Below, in pieces: positions 1-8,061 of a stretch of 64,000 bases of DNA. This stretch comes from Streptomyces silvae (GTDB lineage: Bacteria > Actinomycetota > Actinomycetes > Streptomycetales > Streptomycetaceae), in the NCBI RefSeq assembly GCF_016745505.1, contig NZ_JAERUC010000027.1, positions 1 to 64,000 of the forward strand. The letters run 5' to 3'. The notes under the pieces were generated by a model, which worked only from the letters and a program-made list of their open reading frames with translations, was not told the origin of the DNA and ran no database searches. The number at the start of each line of letters is the position of its first letter. Positions within the stretch are counted from its first letter, which is position 1. The position numbers and the translations under genes are program-made.

Positions 1-126
<126 letters not shown>

Positions 127-384
127 GGGAGGTGGCCGGCGCGCGGGACGCGCGGAGGGCCACCCGGGGGTCCTGCCGCGGCGACTGCGCGGGCAGCTGA
201 TGAAGCTACCGCGGTGCCGGCTGCGGACCACCCTGTCGGGAACACGACGGACTCGGACTCCTGGTCATCGCCGCGCTCCTCTCCCGGTCTGTACGAACGG
301 CGCCCTTCCGGCGGCGTCCCCCTCACTGTGCCCGAGACCGCCGTCCGGGGACCACCCATTTATCCGGTTGCCCCCGGCCGTACG

Positions 385-1077
385 TCAGCCGCTCCTGCGG
401 CGGCCCAGATCCCTCAGCCGGTGCGCGAGGTCATCCATGCGGGCATCGAGCCGGATGACGTCCTGCGAGACATCGGTGAGCCGGAGGCTGATCGCACCGA
501 CGACCTGGTACGTCACATCGAGCTTCCGGTCGAGGGAGTCGAGCCGCTGCGACATCCGGCCGAGCACGGGGCCGAGCTCCTGGAGCGCGCTTCCCACATC
601 GGCGAGGCAGCCCTCGATGCGGGTGACGCGCCGGTCGAGCGAGACATAGGAGGCCCTGAGCTCCTCCTCCGCGTCGAGCAGGTGCGTGCGGACGCTGCGC
701 GCGATGTCGCTGTCGCGAAGAAGCATGGCGACGTTGAGCACGGTCCTACGGGTGTAGAGCGTGAGCTGAGTGGGCGCCTGTGGATAACTTTCCGGCCCCT
801 CACCCTTCCATAGGGACATCATGTCCCTATGGAAGGCGCGCAGCTCAGCGCCGCGCACCAGCCTGAGACCGTTCTCCTCCACCTCGGCGCGATGGCGCTG
901 GGTCAGCTTCTTGATGACCTCTGTGGATACTTCGAAGTACCGGGCCACCTCCTCTGTGCGAAGGTGAATTCCGTCCGGGAGCATGACAAGGCTCTTGACC
1001 TTGTCGAGGACTTCGACGCGCCCCATCTGCTCGACCCGGAGGGCTTGGGATTCGAGCAGGGCGACTTCCGTGGGCAT
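385..1077 (-). CDS. Phage antirepressor-like DNA-binding protein with coiled-coil tail
   Basis: Predicted protein of 230 aa. Residues about 40-65 look like a helix-turn-helix (RTEEVARYFEVSTEVIKKL). Residues about 107-136 (LYTRRTVLNVAMLLRDSDIA...) resemble the conserved block of phage antirepressor/BRO-type proteins. The last 90 residues are heptad-like and probably form a coiled coil. I chose the internal ATG because it is preceded by a GAGAGG Shine-Dalgarno and the upstream extension is Pro/Arg-rich. Similar stand-alone genes are common in Streptomyces. A regulatory DNA-binding role is inferred and no target is visible. Its position beside tRNA-Ser could reflect an old integration, but no integrase or att repeats are seen. 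Confidence 0.6.
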   Translation of the reverse strand: MPTEVALLESQALRVEQMGRVEVLDKVKSLVMLPDGIHLRTEEVARYFEVSTEVIKKLTQRHRAEVEENGLRLVRGAELRAFHRDMMSLWKGEGPESYPQAPTQLTLYTRRTVLNVAMLLRDSDIARSVRTHLLDAEEELRASYVSLDRRVTRIEGCLADVGSALQELGPVLGRMSQRLDSLDRKLDVTYQVVGAISLRLTDVSQDVIRLDARMDDLAHRLRDLGRRRSG

Positions 1078-1259
1078 GGGTGTGCCTCTCGTGCGTGGGA
1101 ATGGCAAGGACAGCCCTGTCCCCGGGCTGCGAGGGCGGAGGTCGCTCACGGTTGCCACTCACTCGATGACCGGTCGGGCGGGCGCTCGCCTCACCCCTGC
1201 CGGCATTCCCCGAATTCACGAAAGCTCGACGCCACAGATTCCAGTTGCCTCCACGCACC

Positions 1260-1286
1260 CTGTACAACGAGCCGAAAAACGTACAG
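1260..1286. promoter_or_regulatory. Inverted repeat upstream of the antirepressor-like gene
   Basis: CTGTAC and GTACAG form a perfect 6-bp inverted repeat with a 15-bp spacer that is AT-richer than its surroundings. It sits about 185 bp upstream of the antirepressor-like gene, in the spacer shared with the end of the ABC operon. It could be an operator for that DNA-binding protein; this is inference from position and symmetry only. Confidence 0.3.
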
Positions 1287-1316
1287 TCACGCGACCCGCC
1301 CACCCTGAGCACGGAA

Positions 1317-1343
1317 CAACCCCCGCCCGAGGGGCGGGGGTTG
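1317..1343 (-). terminator. Terminator of the ABC transporter operon
   Basis: CAACCCCCGCC and its complement GGCGGGGGTTG form a strong GC hairpin about 27 bp downstream of the last ABC permease gene. It has no long U-tract, which is normal for Streptomyces terminators. Confidence 0.65.
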
Positions 1344-1369
1344 CGGGGGGGGGTGCGGCGGGGCCGGTC

Positions 1370-2089
1370 TCACTCCTCGCCGGCGAGCTTCAGCGCCCGC
1401 AGCTTCTGGCCCGCGTACCAGGTGGCCACGACCGTCACGCCGATCAGCAGGACGGTCGCGAGGGGCAGGCCGACGTCCGAGGTGACCGCGCCCTCCCCGG
1501 CGACCTTCTCGGCGACCGAGAGGGACCACTGCTGCACGCTGAGCGTCCTGGCCCCCGGCACCAGGCTGCCGAAGAGCGCCTCCCACACCAGCGCGTACAC
1601 CAGGCCGAAGACGACCGCGTGCCGGCTGACCGTGCCGAGCAGCAGGAAGAGCGCGCTGTACGCGATCGAGGCGACCAGTGCGGCGATCGTGTAGGCCACG
1701 GCGATCTGTCCGCCGTTGCCGTTGAGGATCAGACCCGCGACGAACGTGGGCAGCGCCGAGAACAGCATCGTCACGGCGACGGCGACGATGAGCTTGGTGA
1801 AGATGATCGTGGGCCGCTTCACCGGCTTGGCGAGCAGGTAGACGATCGAGCCGTCGTCGATCTCCGGGCCGATGGCGCCGGTGCCCGCGATGACACCGAT
1901 GAGCGGGACCATCGTGGCGATGGCGAAACCGCCCAGCACGCCGGAGGCGACACCGTCATCGGCTCCGGCGAACGCCCGTACCGCCACGGCGATGGCCACC
2001 AGGAAGACCGGCAGGACGAACAGGATGGCGGCCCGGCGCCGGCCGAGCAGGGCCCGGTAGGTGAGCCGGGCGACTGTGGGGTCGTACAT
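1370..2089 (-). CDS. ABC-2 type transporter permease
   Basis: 239-aa integral membrane protein with about six hydrophobic segments, starting MYDPTVARLTYRALLGRRRA. The layout (short cytoplasmic N-terminus, TM1 near residue 20, two central TM pairs, a last TM before a charged C-terminus) is that of ABC-2 exporter permeases. It is the last gene of a four-gene operon. The ATPase gene ends at 2120, 30 bp upstream, with AGGAGC as its ribosome binding site. It probably forms one half of an exporter with that ATPase; the substrate cannot be deduced from sequence. Confidence 0.85.
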   Translation of the reverse strand: MYDPTVARLTYRALLGRRRAAILFVLPVFLVAIAVAVRAFAGADDGVASGVLGGFAIATMVPLIGVIAGTGAIGPEIDDGSIVYLLAKPVKRPTIIFTKLIVAVAVTMLFSALPTFVAGLILNGNGGQIAVAYTIAALVASIAYSALFLLLGTVSRHAVVFGLVYALVWEALFGSLVPGARTLSVQQWSLSVAEKVAGEGAVTSDVGLPLATVLLIGVTVVATWYAGQKLRALKLAGEE

Positions 2090-2119
2090 GACGCTTCACA
2101 GCTCCTTTCAGGCCACTAC

Positions 2120-3031
2120 TCAGGCCGCTACGAGATAGGAAAAGACCGATTCGAGGGACTCGTCGGACGGGGAGACGGTGAGCAGCCGGATGCCGTGTTC
2201 GCGCGCGACCTTCGGCAGCAGCACGGTGAACCGTCCGAAGTCGACGGCCTGGATCAGCAGGGCTCCCTCGGTGGTGTCGACCTCGATCCCCGCCGTCGAC
2301 GGATCGGCGATGAGCGCGGCGGCGAGCGCGCGGTCGTCGCTGGACCGGACGAGATAGCGGTGCGGCCGGTCCGTCATCAGTCGGCGGATCTTCCGGAAGT
2401 CGCCCGACGCGGCGTGACGGCCGGCCACGATGACCTCGATGTGCGAGGCCAGCTGCTCGACCTCTTCGAGGATGTGGGAGGAGAAGAGCACGGTACGGCC
2501 CTCCGCCCCCATCCGGCGCAGCAGCTCCATGAGCTGCATCCGCTGGCGCGGGTCCATGCCGTTGAAGGGCTCGTCCAGGAGCAGCACCGACGGGTCGTGG
2601 ACCAGCGCGGACGCCATCTTCACGCGCTGGCGCATGCCCTTGCTGTACGTCGAGATCTTGCGGTCCTGCGCGTACTCCATCTCGACCGTGGCCAGCGCCT
2701 TGTGCGCGGCCGCGTCGCCCAGTCCGTGCAGCTCGGCGTTGGCGACGACGAACTCGCGGCCGGTCAGGAAGTCGTACATCCCCTCCCGCTCCGGCACGAT
2801 CCCGATCGCCTTGTAGACCGACTCGTTGCGCCAGATCTGTGTGCCGTCGAGCGTCACCGTGCCGGTCGACGGCGCGAGGAACCCGGCCATCATGTTGATC
2901 AGCGTGGACTTCCCGGCACCGTTGGGCCCGAGCAGTCCGGTGACTCCGGGGCCCACGGTCATGCTGACGTCGTTGACGGCGACCACATTGCCGAACCAGC
3001 GGGAGGTGTGGTCGATCTCGATGGTGGTCAC
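2120..3031 (-). CDS. ABC transporter ATP-binding protein
   Basis: 303-aa cytoplasmic ATPase that energises the neighbouring membrane subunits. The Walker A motif GPNGAGKST is at residues 35-43, a YSKGMRQR signature is near 129, and Walker B LLLDEP is near 150. The signature has Lys in place of the first Gly of LSGGQ, as is common in ABC-2 exporter ATPases. The C-terminal 90 residues form the extra domain usual in drug or natamycin-type exporters. Its ATG overlaps the upstream permease stop by 4 bp (ATGA), so the two are probably translationally coupled. Confidence 0.92.
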   Translation of the reverse strand: MTTIEIDHTSRWFGNVVAVNDVSMTVGPGVTGLLGPNGAGKSTLINMMAGFLAPSTGTVTLDGTQIWRNESVYKAIGIVPEREGMYDFLTGREFVVANAELHGLGDAAAHKALATVEMEYAQDRKISTYSKGMRQRVKMASALVHDPSVLLLDEPFNGMDPRQRMQLMELLRRMGAEGRTVLFSSHILEEVEQLASHIEVIVAGRHAASGDFRKIRRLMTDRPHRYLVRSSDDRALAAALIADPSTAGIEVDTTEGALLIQAVDFGRFTVLLPKVAREHGIRLLTVSPSDESLESVFSYLVAA

Positions 3032-3936
3032 AGCCCGACCCTCCGGTAGCGGCGCATCAGTACGGCGTACGAGCCGGCGACGAGCGCGAGAACAACGAGC
3101 AGATAGACCACGCCGGCGGCGGCTCCGGGCCCGTCACCGCCGGGGAAGGCGGAGGTGGCGCCGAGGAACGCGGTCTGCACCCCGTCGATCAGCGTGATCG
3201 GCGAGAACAGTCCCAGCCAGGTGATGGCACCGGCCGAATCCGTCTGCCAGGCGATGGCCTGGACCGTGGAGACCGCGCCGTAGGTGATGGTCAGCACGGC
3301 GATCACGGCGGCGACACCGAAGCCCCTGCGCGGTGTCAGCGCGGCGACCACCAGTCCGAGCCCGGCGAACAGCACGGAGAGCAGCGCCACCGAGACCATC
3401 CCCTGTCCGAAGCCCTTGGCCTGATCGGCGAAGTCGAACTTGGCCAGCAGCGCACCCACGAAGAGGATGACCAGGGGAAGCCCGGTCAGGATCAGCAGGG
3501 CCGACGTCATCGCCGCGAACTTGGCGAGGACGTAGTCGACGCGTTCGATCGGCCGCGAGAAGTACAGCGGCACGCTCTTGAAGCGGAGGTCCCTCGACAC
3601 GGCCTGCGGCGCCTGGGAGGCGATGAAGAGCCCGATCACGGCCTGCAGGTAGATCGCGAAGTCCGTGTACTTGATGGGGAGTTTCGTCATGCCGGGTGTG
3701 GCGATGGCGACCGCGACGAGGATGAGCGACACCAGGCACATCACCCCGCAGAGCAGCATCGGCAGCACCTTGGACTTGGCGGACCTGCCGAGTCCGAACG
3801 AGCCCCGCAGGGTCTGCGAGTACAGCGACCTGCGGGCGTAGGCCCGGCCCAGCCGGACGCCGTCGTAGGAGCGGTATCCGATGTTGTGGATCCGGGAGGT
3901 GTCGTTCCCGGCCACGGTCCCGGTCTCAGTGCTCAT
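3028..3936 (-). CDS. ABC-2 type transporter permease
   Basis: 302-aa membrane protein from the chosen ATG (MSTETGTVAGNDTSRIHNIG). It has an N-terminal cytoplasmic stretch containing the GYRSYDGVRLGR element seen in actinobacterial ABC-2 permeases, then about six transmembrane helices. The longer reading frame upstream lies entirely inside the preceding ATPase gene and is rejected. The start codon overlaps the 3' end of that ATPase by 11 bp, which argues for coupled translation. It probably pairs with the ATPase upstream of it, so the operon would encode two exporters or one heteromeric exporter. Confidence 0.88.
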   Translation of the reverse strand: MSTETGTVAGNDTSRIHNIGYRSYDGVRLGRAYARRSLYSQTLRGSFGLGRSAKSKVLPMLLCGVMCLVSLILVAVAIATPGMTKLPIKYTDFAIYLQAVIGLFIASQAPQAVSRDLRFKSVPLYFSRPIERVDYVLAKFAAMTSALLILTGLPLVILFVGALLAKFDFADQAKGFGQGMVSVALLSVLFAGLGLVVAALTPRRGFGVAAVIAVLTITYGAVSTVQAIAWQTDSAGAITWLGLFSPITLIDGVQTAFLGATSAFPGGDGPGAAAGVVYLLVVLALVAGSYAVLMRRYRRVGL

Positions 3937-4945
3937 CGCGACCGCTCCCCTTCTGCTGTCCGGCGCCCGCGGTCGCGGCGACGGCCGCCCGGGGTGCCTC
4001 TTCGGTACGGAAGACCTCGGCGATGTGGTGGCGCCGCTGTTCCATCCGGATGAGCCCCAGCCCGAGGCCGGCGACGCTGTCACGGACGACGTCGTACGTC
4101 TCCTCGCCCGTCGCCTCCACCAGAAGGATGTGGCCGGCGCCCGGCAGCCCCGCGGCGTCGAGGCCGTCGTGCCCGACGAGCTTGACCCCGGCTCCGGTGA
4201 GGGCGCGGCGCAGGGCGTCCGTGCCGTCGGGGTGGGTGTCGCTGTCGGTCACCTCGACGGCCAGCGTCGTGGTGATCTGCGTGAAGTCGCTGGTGGAGCT
4301 GGACCGCAGCAGCGCGCCGCCGTCGATGACGACGACGTGGTCACAGGTCCGCTCCAGCTCTCCGAGGAGGTGCGAGGTGACCAGCACCGAGATGCCGAAG
4401 TCGGTGTGGACACGGCGGATCAGGCCGAGCATCTCGTCCCGGCCGACGGGGTCCAGGCCGTTGGTCGGCTCGTCGAGAAGGACCAGTTTCGGGTCGTGGA
4501 CCAGGGCCTGGGCCAGCTTCACCCGCTGCTTCATACCGGTCGAGTAGCCGCCGATGGGGCGGTAGCGCTCCTCGTACAGCCCGACGTGGCGCAGGGTGTC
4601 CGCGGTGCGCTCGCGCGCCGCGGTGGGCGGCAGCCCGGACATCCGCGCCATGTGGACCACGAACTCGGTCGCCGAGACGTCCGGGGGCAGGCAGTCGTGC
4701 TCGGGCATGTACCCGACCCGCTCCCGGATGGCGGCGCCCTCGGTCGCCACGTCGAGCCCGAGCACCGCGGCCCGGCCTTCGGTGGCGGGGGACAGACCCA
4801 GCAGGATCTTGATCAGTGTGGACTTGCCGGCTCCGTTGGAACCCACCAGACCGGTCACGCCCGGTCCGATGTCCAAGGAGAGCCGGTCAAGCGCGGTCAC
4901 CCTCGGGAACCGCTTGCTCAGGCTTTCGGTTGCGATCACAGTCAC
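3926..4945 (-). CDS. ABC transporter ATP-binding protein (first gene of operon)
   Basis: 339-aa ATPase. Walker A GSNGAGKST is at residues 35-43, with a YSTGMKQR signature and LVLLDEPTNGLD as Walker B and D-loop. I chose the GTG giving VTVIATESLSKRF because domain homology starts there. The frame stays open far upstream across an intergenic array of DnaA boxes and antisense to the next gene, which is not real coding. No clear Shine-Dalgarno precedes the GTG, so the mRNA may be leaderless. It heads the operon ATPase-permease-ATPase-permease, all with overlaps or short gaps. The substrate is unknown. Confidence 0.88.
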   Translation of the reverse strand: MTVIATESLSKRFPRVTALDRLSLDIGPGVTGLVGSNGAGKSTLIKILLGLSPATEGRAAVLGLDVATEGAAIRERVGYMPEHDCLPPDVSATEFVVHMARMSGLPPTAARERTADTLRHVGLYEERYRPIGGYSTGMKQRVKLAQALVHDPKLVLLDEPTNGLDPVGRDEMLGLIRRVHTDFGISVLVTSHLLGELERTCDHVVVIDGGALLRSSSTSDFTQITTTLAVEVTDSDTHPDGTDALRRALTGAGVKLVGHDGLDAAGLPGAGHILLVEATGEETYDVVRDSVAGLGLGLIRMEQRRHHIAEVFRTEEAPRAAVAATAGAGQQKGSGRDEH

Positions 4946-5050
4946 GTCATCGACGGTAGTGGCGCGCGCCACAGGAGTCGTCAGACCTGACGGCTGTATC
5001 CGCGTCAGCCTCCAGGCGTACGGACCCGTAGGGGCCCCTCCCGAAGGGGG

Positions 5051-5155
5051 TCGTCCACACACGGTTGTCCGCACACGTTTGTCCGCACACGGTTCTCCCG
5101 CAGGTTTGTCCGCACAGGTTTGTGCACCAGGTTTGTCCACACGCAGTTGTCCACA
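5051..5155 (+). repeat. Array of eight DnaA-box-like 9-mers, 13-14 bp apart
   Basis: Nonamers start at 5051, 5065, 5079, 5093, 5106, 5120, 5133 and 5147, all in the same orientation. The last two are perfect Streptomyces DnaA boxes (TTGTCCACA). Three read TTGTCCGCA, one TCGTCCACA, one TTGTGCACC, and the fourth is degenerate (TTCTCCCGC). Spacing is 14,14,14,13,14,13,14 bp. The array fills the 312-bp divergent spacer between the ABC operon and the hydrolase gene, and no gene is seen there. It is known that Streptomyces chromosomes carry DnaA-box clusters outside oriC that titrate DnaA; assigning this one to that class is inference. Confidence 0.85.
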
Positions 5156-5257
5156 GGTCCGGGGCACCCCTTGACGCGGTCGTACGTCGGTTGCCACATT
5201 CAGCGGTGTCACGTTACGGACGCGTACCGCAACGCCGGCACTGGACGAGGAGGCGGC

Positions 5258-7084
5258 GTGGAGCTGCGAGACGCGCGTGAGCGCTGGGTTCGTACGGGCG
5301 GTATCGAGCTGTGTGTCGCCGAGCTGGGCGATCCAGCACAGCCGACGATCGTGCTGGTGCACGGCTATCCGGACAGCAAGGAGGTCTGGTCCGAGGTCGC
5401 GGGGCGGCTGGCCGAGCGGTGGCACGTGGTCCTCTACGACGTCCGGGGCCACGGCAGGTCGACGGCGCCCAAGCCGCTGCGCGGAGGCTTCACGCTGGAG
5501 AAGCTGACCGATGACTTCCTGGCCGTCGCGGATGCCGTGAGCCCGGACCGGCCCGTCCATGTGGTCGGCCACGACTGGGGTTCGGTCCAGTCCTGGGAGT
5601 TCGCGACGGTGGAGCGGACCCAGGGCCGTATCGCCTCGTTCACGTCGATGTCCGGCCCTTCCCTCGACCACTTCGGGCACTGGATCAAGCGGCGGATGTC
5701 CCACCCGGACCCGCGTGGGGTGGGGCAGTTGCTCGGCCAGGGCGCCAAGTCCTGGTACGTGTACGCGCTCCACACTCCGGCCCTGCCCGAGATGGCCTGG
5801 CGCGGGGCGCTCGGCAGGCAGTGGCCGCGGATTCTGCAGCGGATGGAGAAGGTTCCCGCGGACGGCTATCCGACGGCGTCGCTCCCCCGGGACGCGTCCC
5901 ACGGGGCCTGGCTCTACCGCGACAACATCCGCTCCCGCCTGCGCCGGCCGCGTCCGGATGCGTACGCGCATGTGCCGGTGCAGCTGATCACGCCGACCGG
6001 TGACGCCTTCCTCTCGCCGTCCCTCTACGACGAACTGGACACCTGGGCACCCCGGTTGGTGCGTCGCACGCTGCCCGCGAAGCACTGGGTCCCGCGCACC
6101 AGGCCGGACCAGCTGGCCTCCTGGATCGGCGAGTTCGCCGACAGGGTGCAGTCCGGAAGCGTGGAGCCCGGCGGCTTGGAGTCCGGCGGCGCGAACGGGT
6201 CCGTCGGCTCGGCTGGTGCGCTCGGCTCCGCAGTGCCGTCGGCGGCGTCGGGCGCCCATGCGGACCGTTTCGGAGGGCAGTTGGTCCTGGTGACAGGCGC
6301 CGCCTCGGGCATCGGGCGCGCGACAGCGCTCGCCTTCGCCGAGGCCGGAGCACGGGTGATCGCCGTGGACCGGGACGCCGAGGGCGTTGCCCGGACGGCG
6401 GAGGCCGCCCTGCGCGCCGGAGCGCCGGCCGCGTGGGGAGAGGTGGTGGATGTCGGGGACGAGCAGGCGATGGAGAAGCTCGGGGAGAAGGTCGCAGCCG
6501 AACACGGCGTCGTGGACGTCCTGGTGAACAATGCGGGCATCGGACTCTCCGGTGCTTTTCTCGACACCACGAGCGAGGACTGGAAGAAGGTCCTCGACGT
6601 GAATCTCTGGGGTGTCATCCACGGCTGCCGGATCTTCGGCAGGCAGATGGCCGAGCGCGGGCAGGGCGGCCACATCGTCAACGTCGCCTCGGCGGCGGCT
6701 TATCAGCCCTCACGTGTGCTGCCCGCGTACAGCACCTCCAAGGCGGCGGTGCTGATGCTCAGCGAATGCCTCCGCGCCGAACTGGCCGAGAAGTCGATCG
6801 GGGTCAGCGCCATCTGCCCGGGAGTCGTCAACACCGGCATCACCGGCTCCGCGCACTTCGCCGGGGTCGACGAGGCGGAGGAATCCCGCCTCCGGAAGCG
6901 GACGGCGCGGCTCTACTCCCTGCGCAACTACCCTGCGGAGAAGGTGGCTCGGGCGATTCTCGGCGCGGTGGTGCACAACAAGGCCGTGGTGCCGGTGACA
7001 CCGGAAGCACGTGGGGCCCGGCTGCTGTCATTGGTCAGTCCTCGGCTCCTTAGGGGTCTCGCGCGGGTGAAGCCACCGCTGTGA
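5258..7084 (+). CDS. Two-domain alpha/beta-hydrolase / short-chain dehydrogenase fusion
   Basis: 608-aa protein. Residues 1 to about 300 are an alpha/beta hydrolase of epoxide-hydrolase type, with the HGYPDS oxyanion-hole region at 35-40 and nucleophile motif GHDWGS at 104-109 (Asp106 in place of Ser). A Gly/Ser/Ala-rich linker (about 305-338) follows. The C-terminal domain is a classical SDR with cofactor motif TGAASGIG at 346-353, NNAG, and the YxxxK catalytic pair Tyr491/Lys495. The GTG start follows GAGGAGG. Such fusions occur in actinobacteria as uncharacterised oxidoreductases. A plausible role is coupled hydrolysis and oxidation of a lipophilic substrate (inferred). There are no membrane segments. 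Confidence 0.85.
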   Translation: MELRDARERWVRTGGIELCVAELGDPAQPTIVLVHGYPDSKEVWSEVAGRLAERWHVVLYDVRGHGRSTAPKPLRGGFTLEKLTDDFLAVADAVSPDRPVHVVGHDWGSVQSWEFATVERTQGRIASFTSMSGPSLDHFGHWIKRRMSHPDPRGVGQLLGQGAKSWYVYALHTPALPEMAWRGALGRQWPRILQRMEKVPADGYPTASLPRDASHGAWLYRDNIRSRLRRPRPDAYAHVPVQLITPTGDAFLSPSLYDELDTWAPRLVRRTLPAKHWVPRTRPDQLASWIGEFADRVQSGSVEPGGLESGGANGSVGSAGALGSAVPSAASGAHADRFGGQLVLVTGAASGIGRATALAFAEAGARVIAVDRDAEGVARTAEAALRAGAPAAWGEVVDVGDEQAMEKLGEKVAAEHGVVDVLVNNAGIGLSGAFLDTTSEDWKKVLDVNLWGVIHGCRIFGRQMAERGQGGHIVNVASAAAYQPSRVLPAYSTSKAAVLMLSECLRAELAEKSIGVSAICPGVVNTGITGSAHFAGVDEAEESRLRKRTARLYSLRNYPAEKVARAILGAVVHNKAVVPVTPEARGARLLSLVSPRLLRGLARVKPPL

Positions 7085-7164
7085 CGGGTGGGGCGAGTTC
7101 GGACCGCCGGAGTTGCAACGCCGTTGGTGTGGCAGCTGGTTACCCCAACATGCGCTAAGTGACA

Positions 7165-7336
7165 GGGCAGTTGCCCATGTCTGTTGGATTCGCGCTCGAT
7201 TGACAAGCCTTGACATGCCCTGTGGATGTAAAACCCAAGCAAACTCAGACAAGTTGAGCAAATGCCTTATAAGGGACAGCACTTGTCCACAGAAACGCCA
7301 AACTGCCTGTGGATAACCCGAGTTGGCTGTGGATCA
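7165..7336. promoter_or_regulatory. Intergenic region with DnaA boxes upstream of kptA
   Basis: The 334-bp gap 7085-7418 has no convincing gene and is notably AT-richer than its neighbours. It contains a perfect DnaA box TTGTCCACA at 7283-7291, an inverted TTATCCACA at 7308-7316, and near matches at 7221-7229 (ACATCCACA inverted) and 7328-7336 (TGATCCACA inverted). A small hairpin (GGGCA/TGCCC) lies at 7165-7176. This is a second DnaA-box group only 2 kb from the array at 5.1 kb. Confidence 0.6.
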
Positions 7337-7418
7337 AACCTGTTCACACCAATGGACGCAGCGAACGCCGGGTGAAATCGAGGTGCGTCGGGTGGAAGGG
7401 CGAAGGCACTCTGACGGG

Positions 7419-7961
7419 ATGGACGAACGACGCACCGTCACGGTGTCCAAGTACCTGTCGAAGCATCTGCGGCATGAGCCGGACCGGATCGGAATCAGCC
7501 TCGACGAGCACGGCTGGGTGGCCGTCGACGAACTGCTGCGGGCCTGCACCCGGCACGGTTTCACCCTCACCCGCGACGACCTCGACCACGTCGTCACGGT
7601 CAACGACAAGCAGCGGTTCACTCTGGACGGCGATCGCATCCGCGCGAATCAGGGCCACTCCGTCACCGTCGATCTCGGCCTGCCACCGGCCGAGCCACCG
7701 GCGTACCTCTACCACGGCACGGTTGCGCGGGTGCTCGACGCCATCCGCGCCGAAGGGCTCCGGCCCATGGACCGCCACCATGTCCACCTCTCGCCCGACC
7801 GTGAGACCGCGGTCCGTGTCGGCGCGCGGCGCGGCACCCCGGTCGTCCTCGCCGTGGACGCGGGAGCGATGCACCGGGCCGGCCACCTCTTCCACGTCAG
7901 CGCGAACGGGGTGTGGCTCACGGACGCCGTACCGCCGGCCTTCCTGCGCCTGCGGGAGTGA
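7419..7961 (+). CDS. kptA: RNA 2'-phosphotransferase (Tpt1/KptA family)
   Basis: 180-aa protein starting MDERRTVTVSKYLSKHLRHEP. The family transfers an internal RNA 2'-phosphate to NAD+. Family signatures are visible: KYLSKHLRHEPDRIG at the N-terminus, the winged-helix-like stretch DEHGWVAVDELL, the NAD-binding LYHGT motif near residue 97, and HHVHLSPD. Length fits the family (about 180). An upstream in-frame ATG at 7323 is rejected because homology begins at 7419 and the upstream DNA carries DnaA boxes. In eukaryotes the enzyme finishes tRNA splicing; the physiological role in bacteria lacking that pathway is not established. Confidence 0.93.
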   Translation: MDERRTVTVSKYLSKHLRHEPDRIGISLDEHGWVAVDELLRACTRHGFTLTRDDLDHVVTVNDKQRFTLDGDRIRANQGHSVTVDLGLPPAEPPAYLYHGTVARVLDAIRAEGLRPMDRHHVHLSPDRETAVRVGARRGTPVVLAVDAGAMHRAGHLFHVSANGVWLTDAVPPAFLRLRE

Positions 7962-8061
7962 GGCGCCACGCACGGCGGCCCCGCCCCCTGAAGCTCCTCC
8001 GCGGTCGCCCCGCCAACGGCGTCCTACGGAGCCCCGTAGCCATCGCCGTAGAGTCGTGGCC

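Noticed and set aside
983..3049. A 688-codon open frame on the plus strand
   Set aside because: Shadow of the antirepressor-like gene and the ABC operon, with composition typical of an antisense GC3 frame.
4946..6673. Upstream extension of the ABC ATPase frame
   Set aside because: It would run through the DnaA-box array and antisense to the hydrolase fusion. The ATPase homology begins at the GTG at 4945.
7113..7316. Small plus-strand ORF (67 aa) in the DnaA-box gap
   Set aside because: No ribosome binding site, no membrane or domain features, and it overlaps DnaA boxes and AT-rich regulatory DNA.
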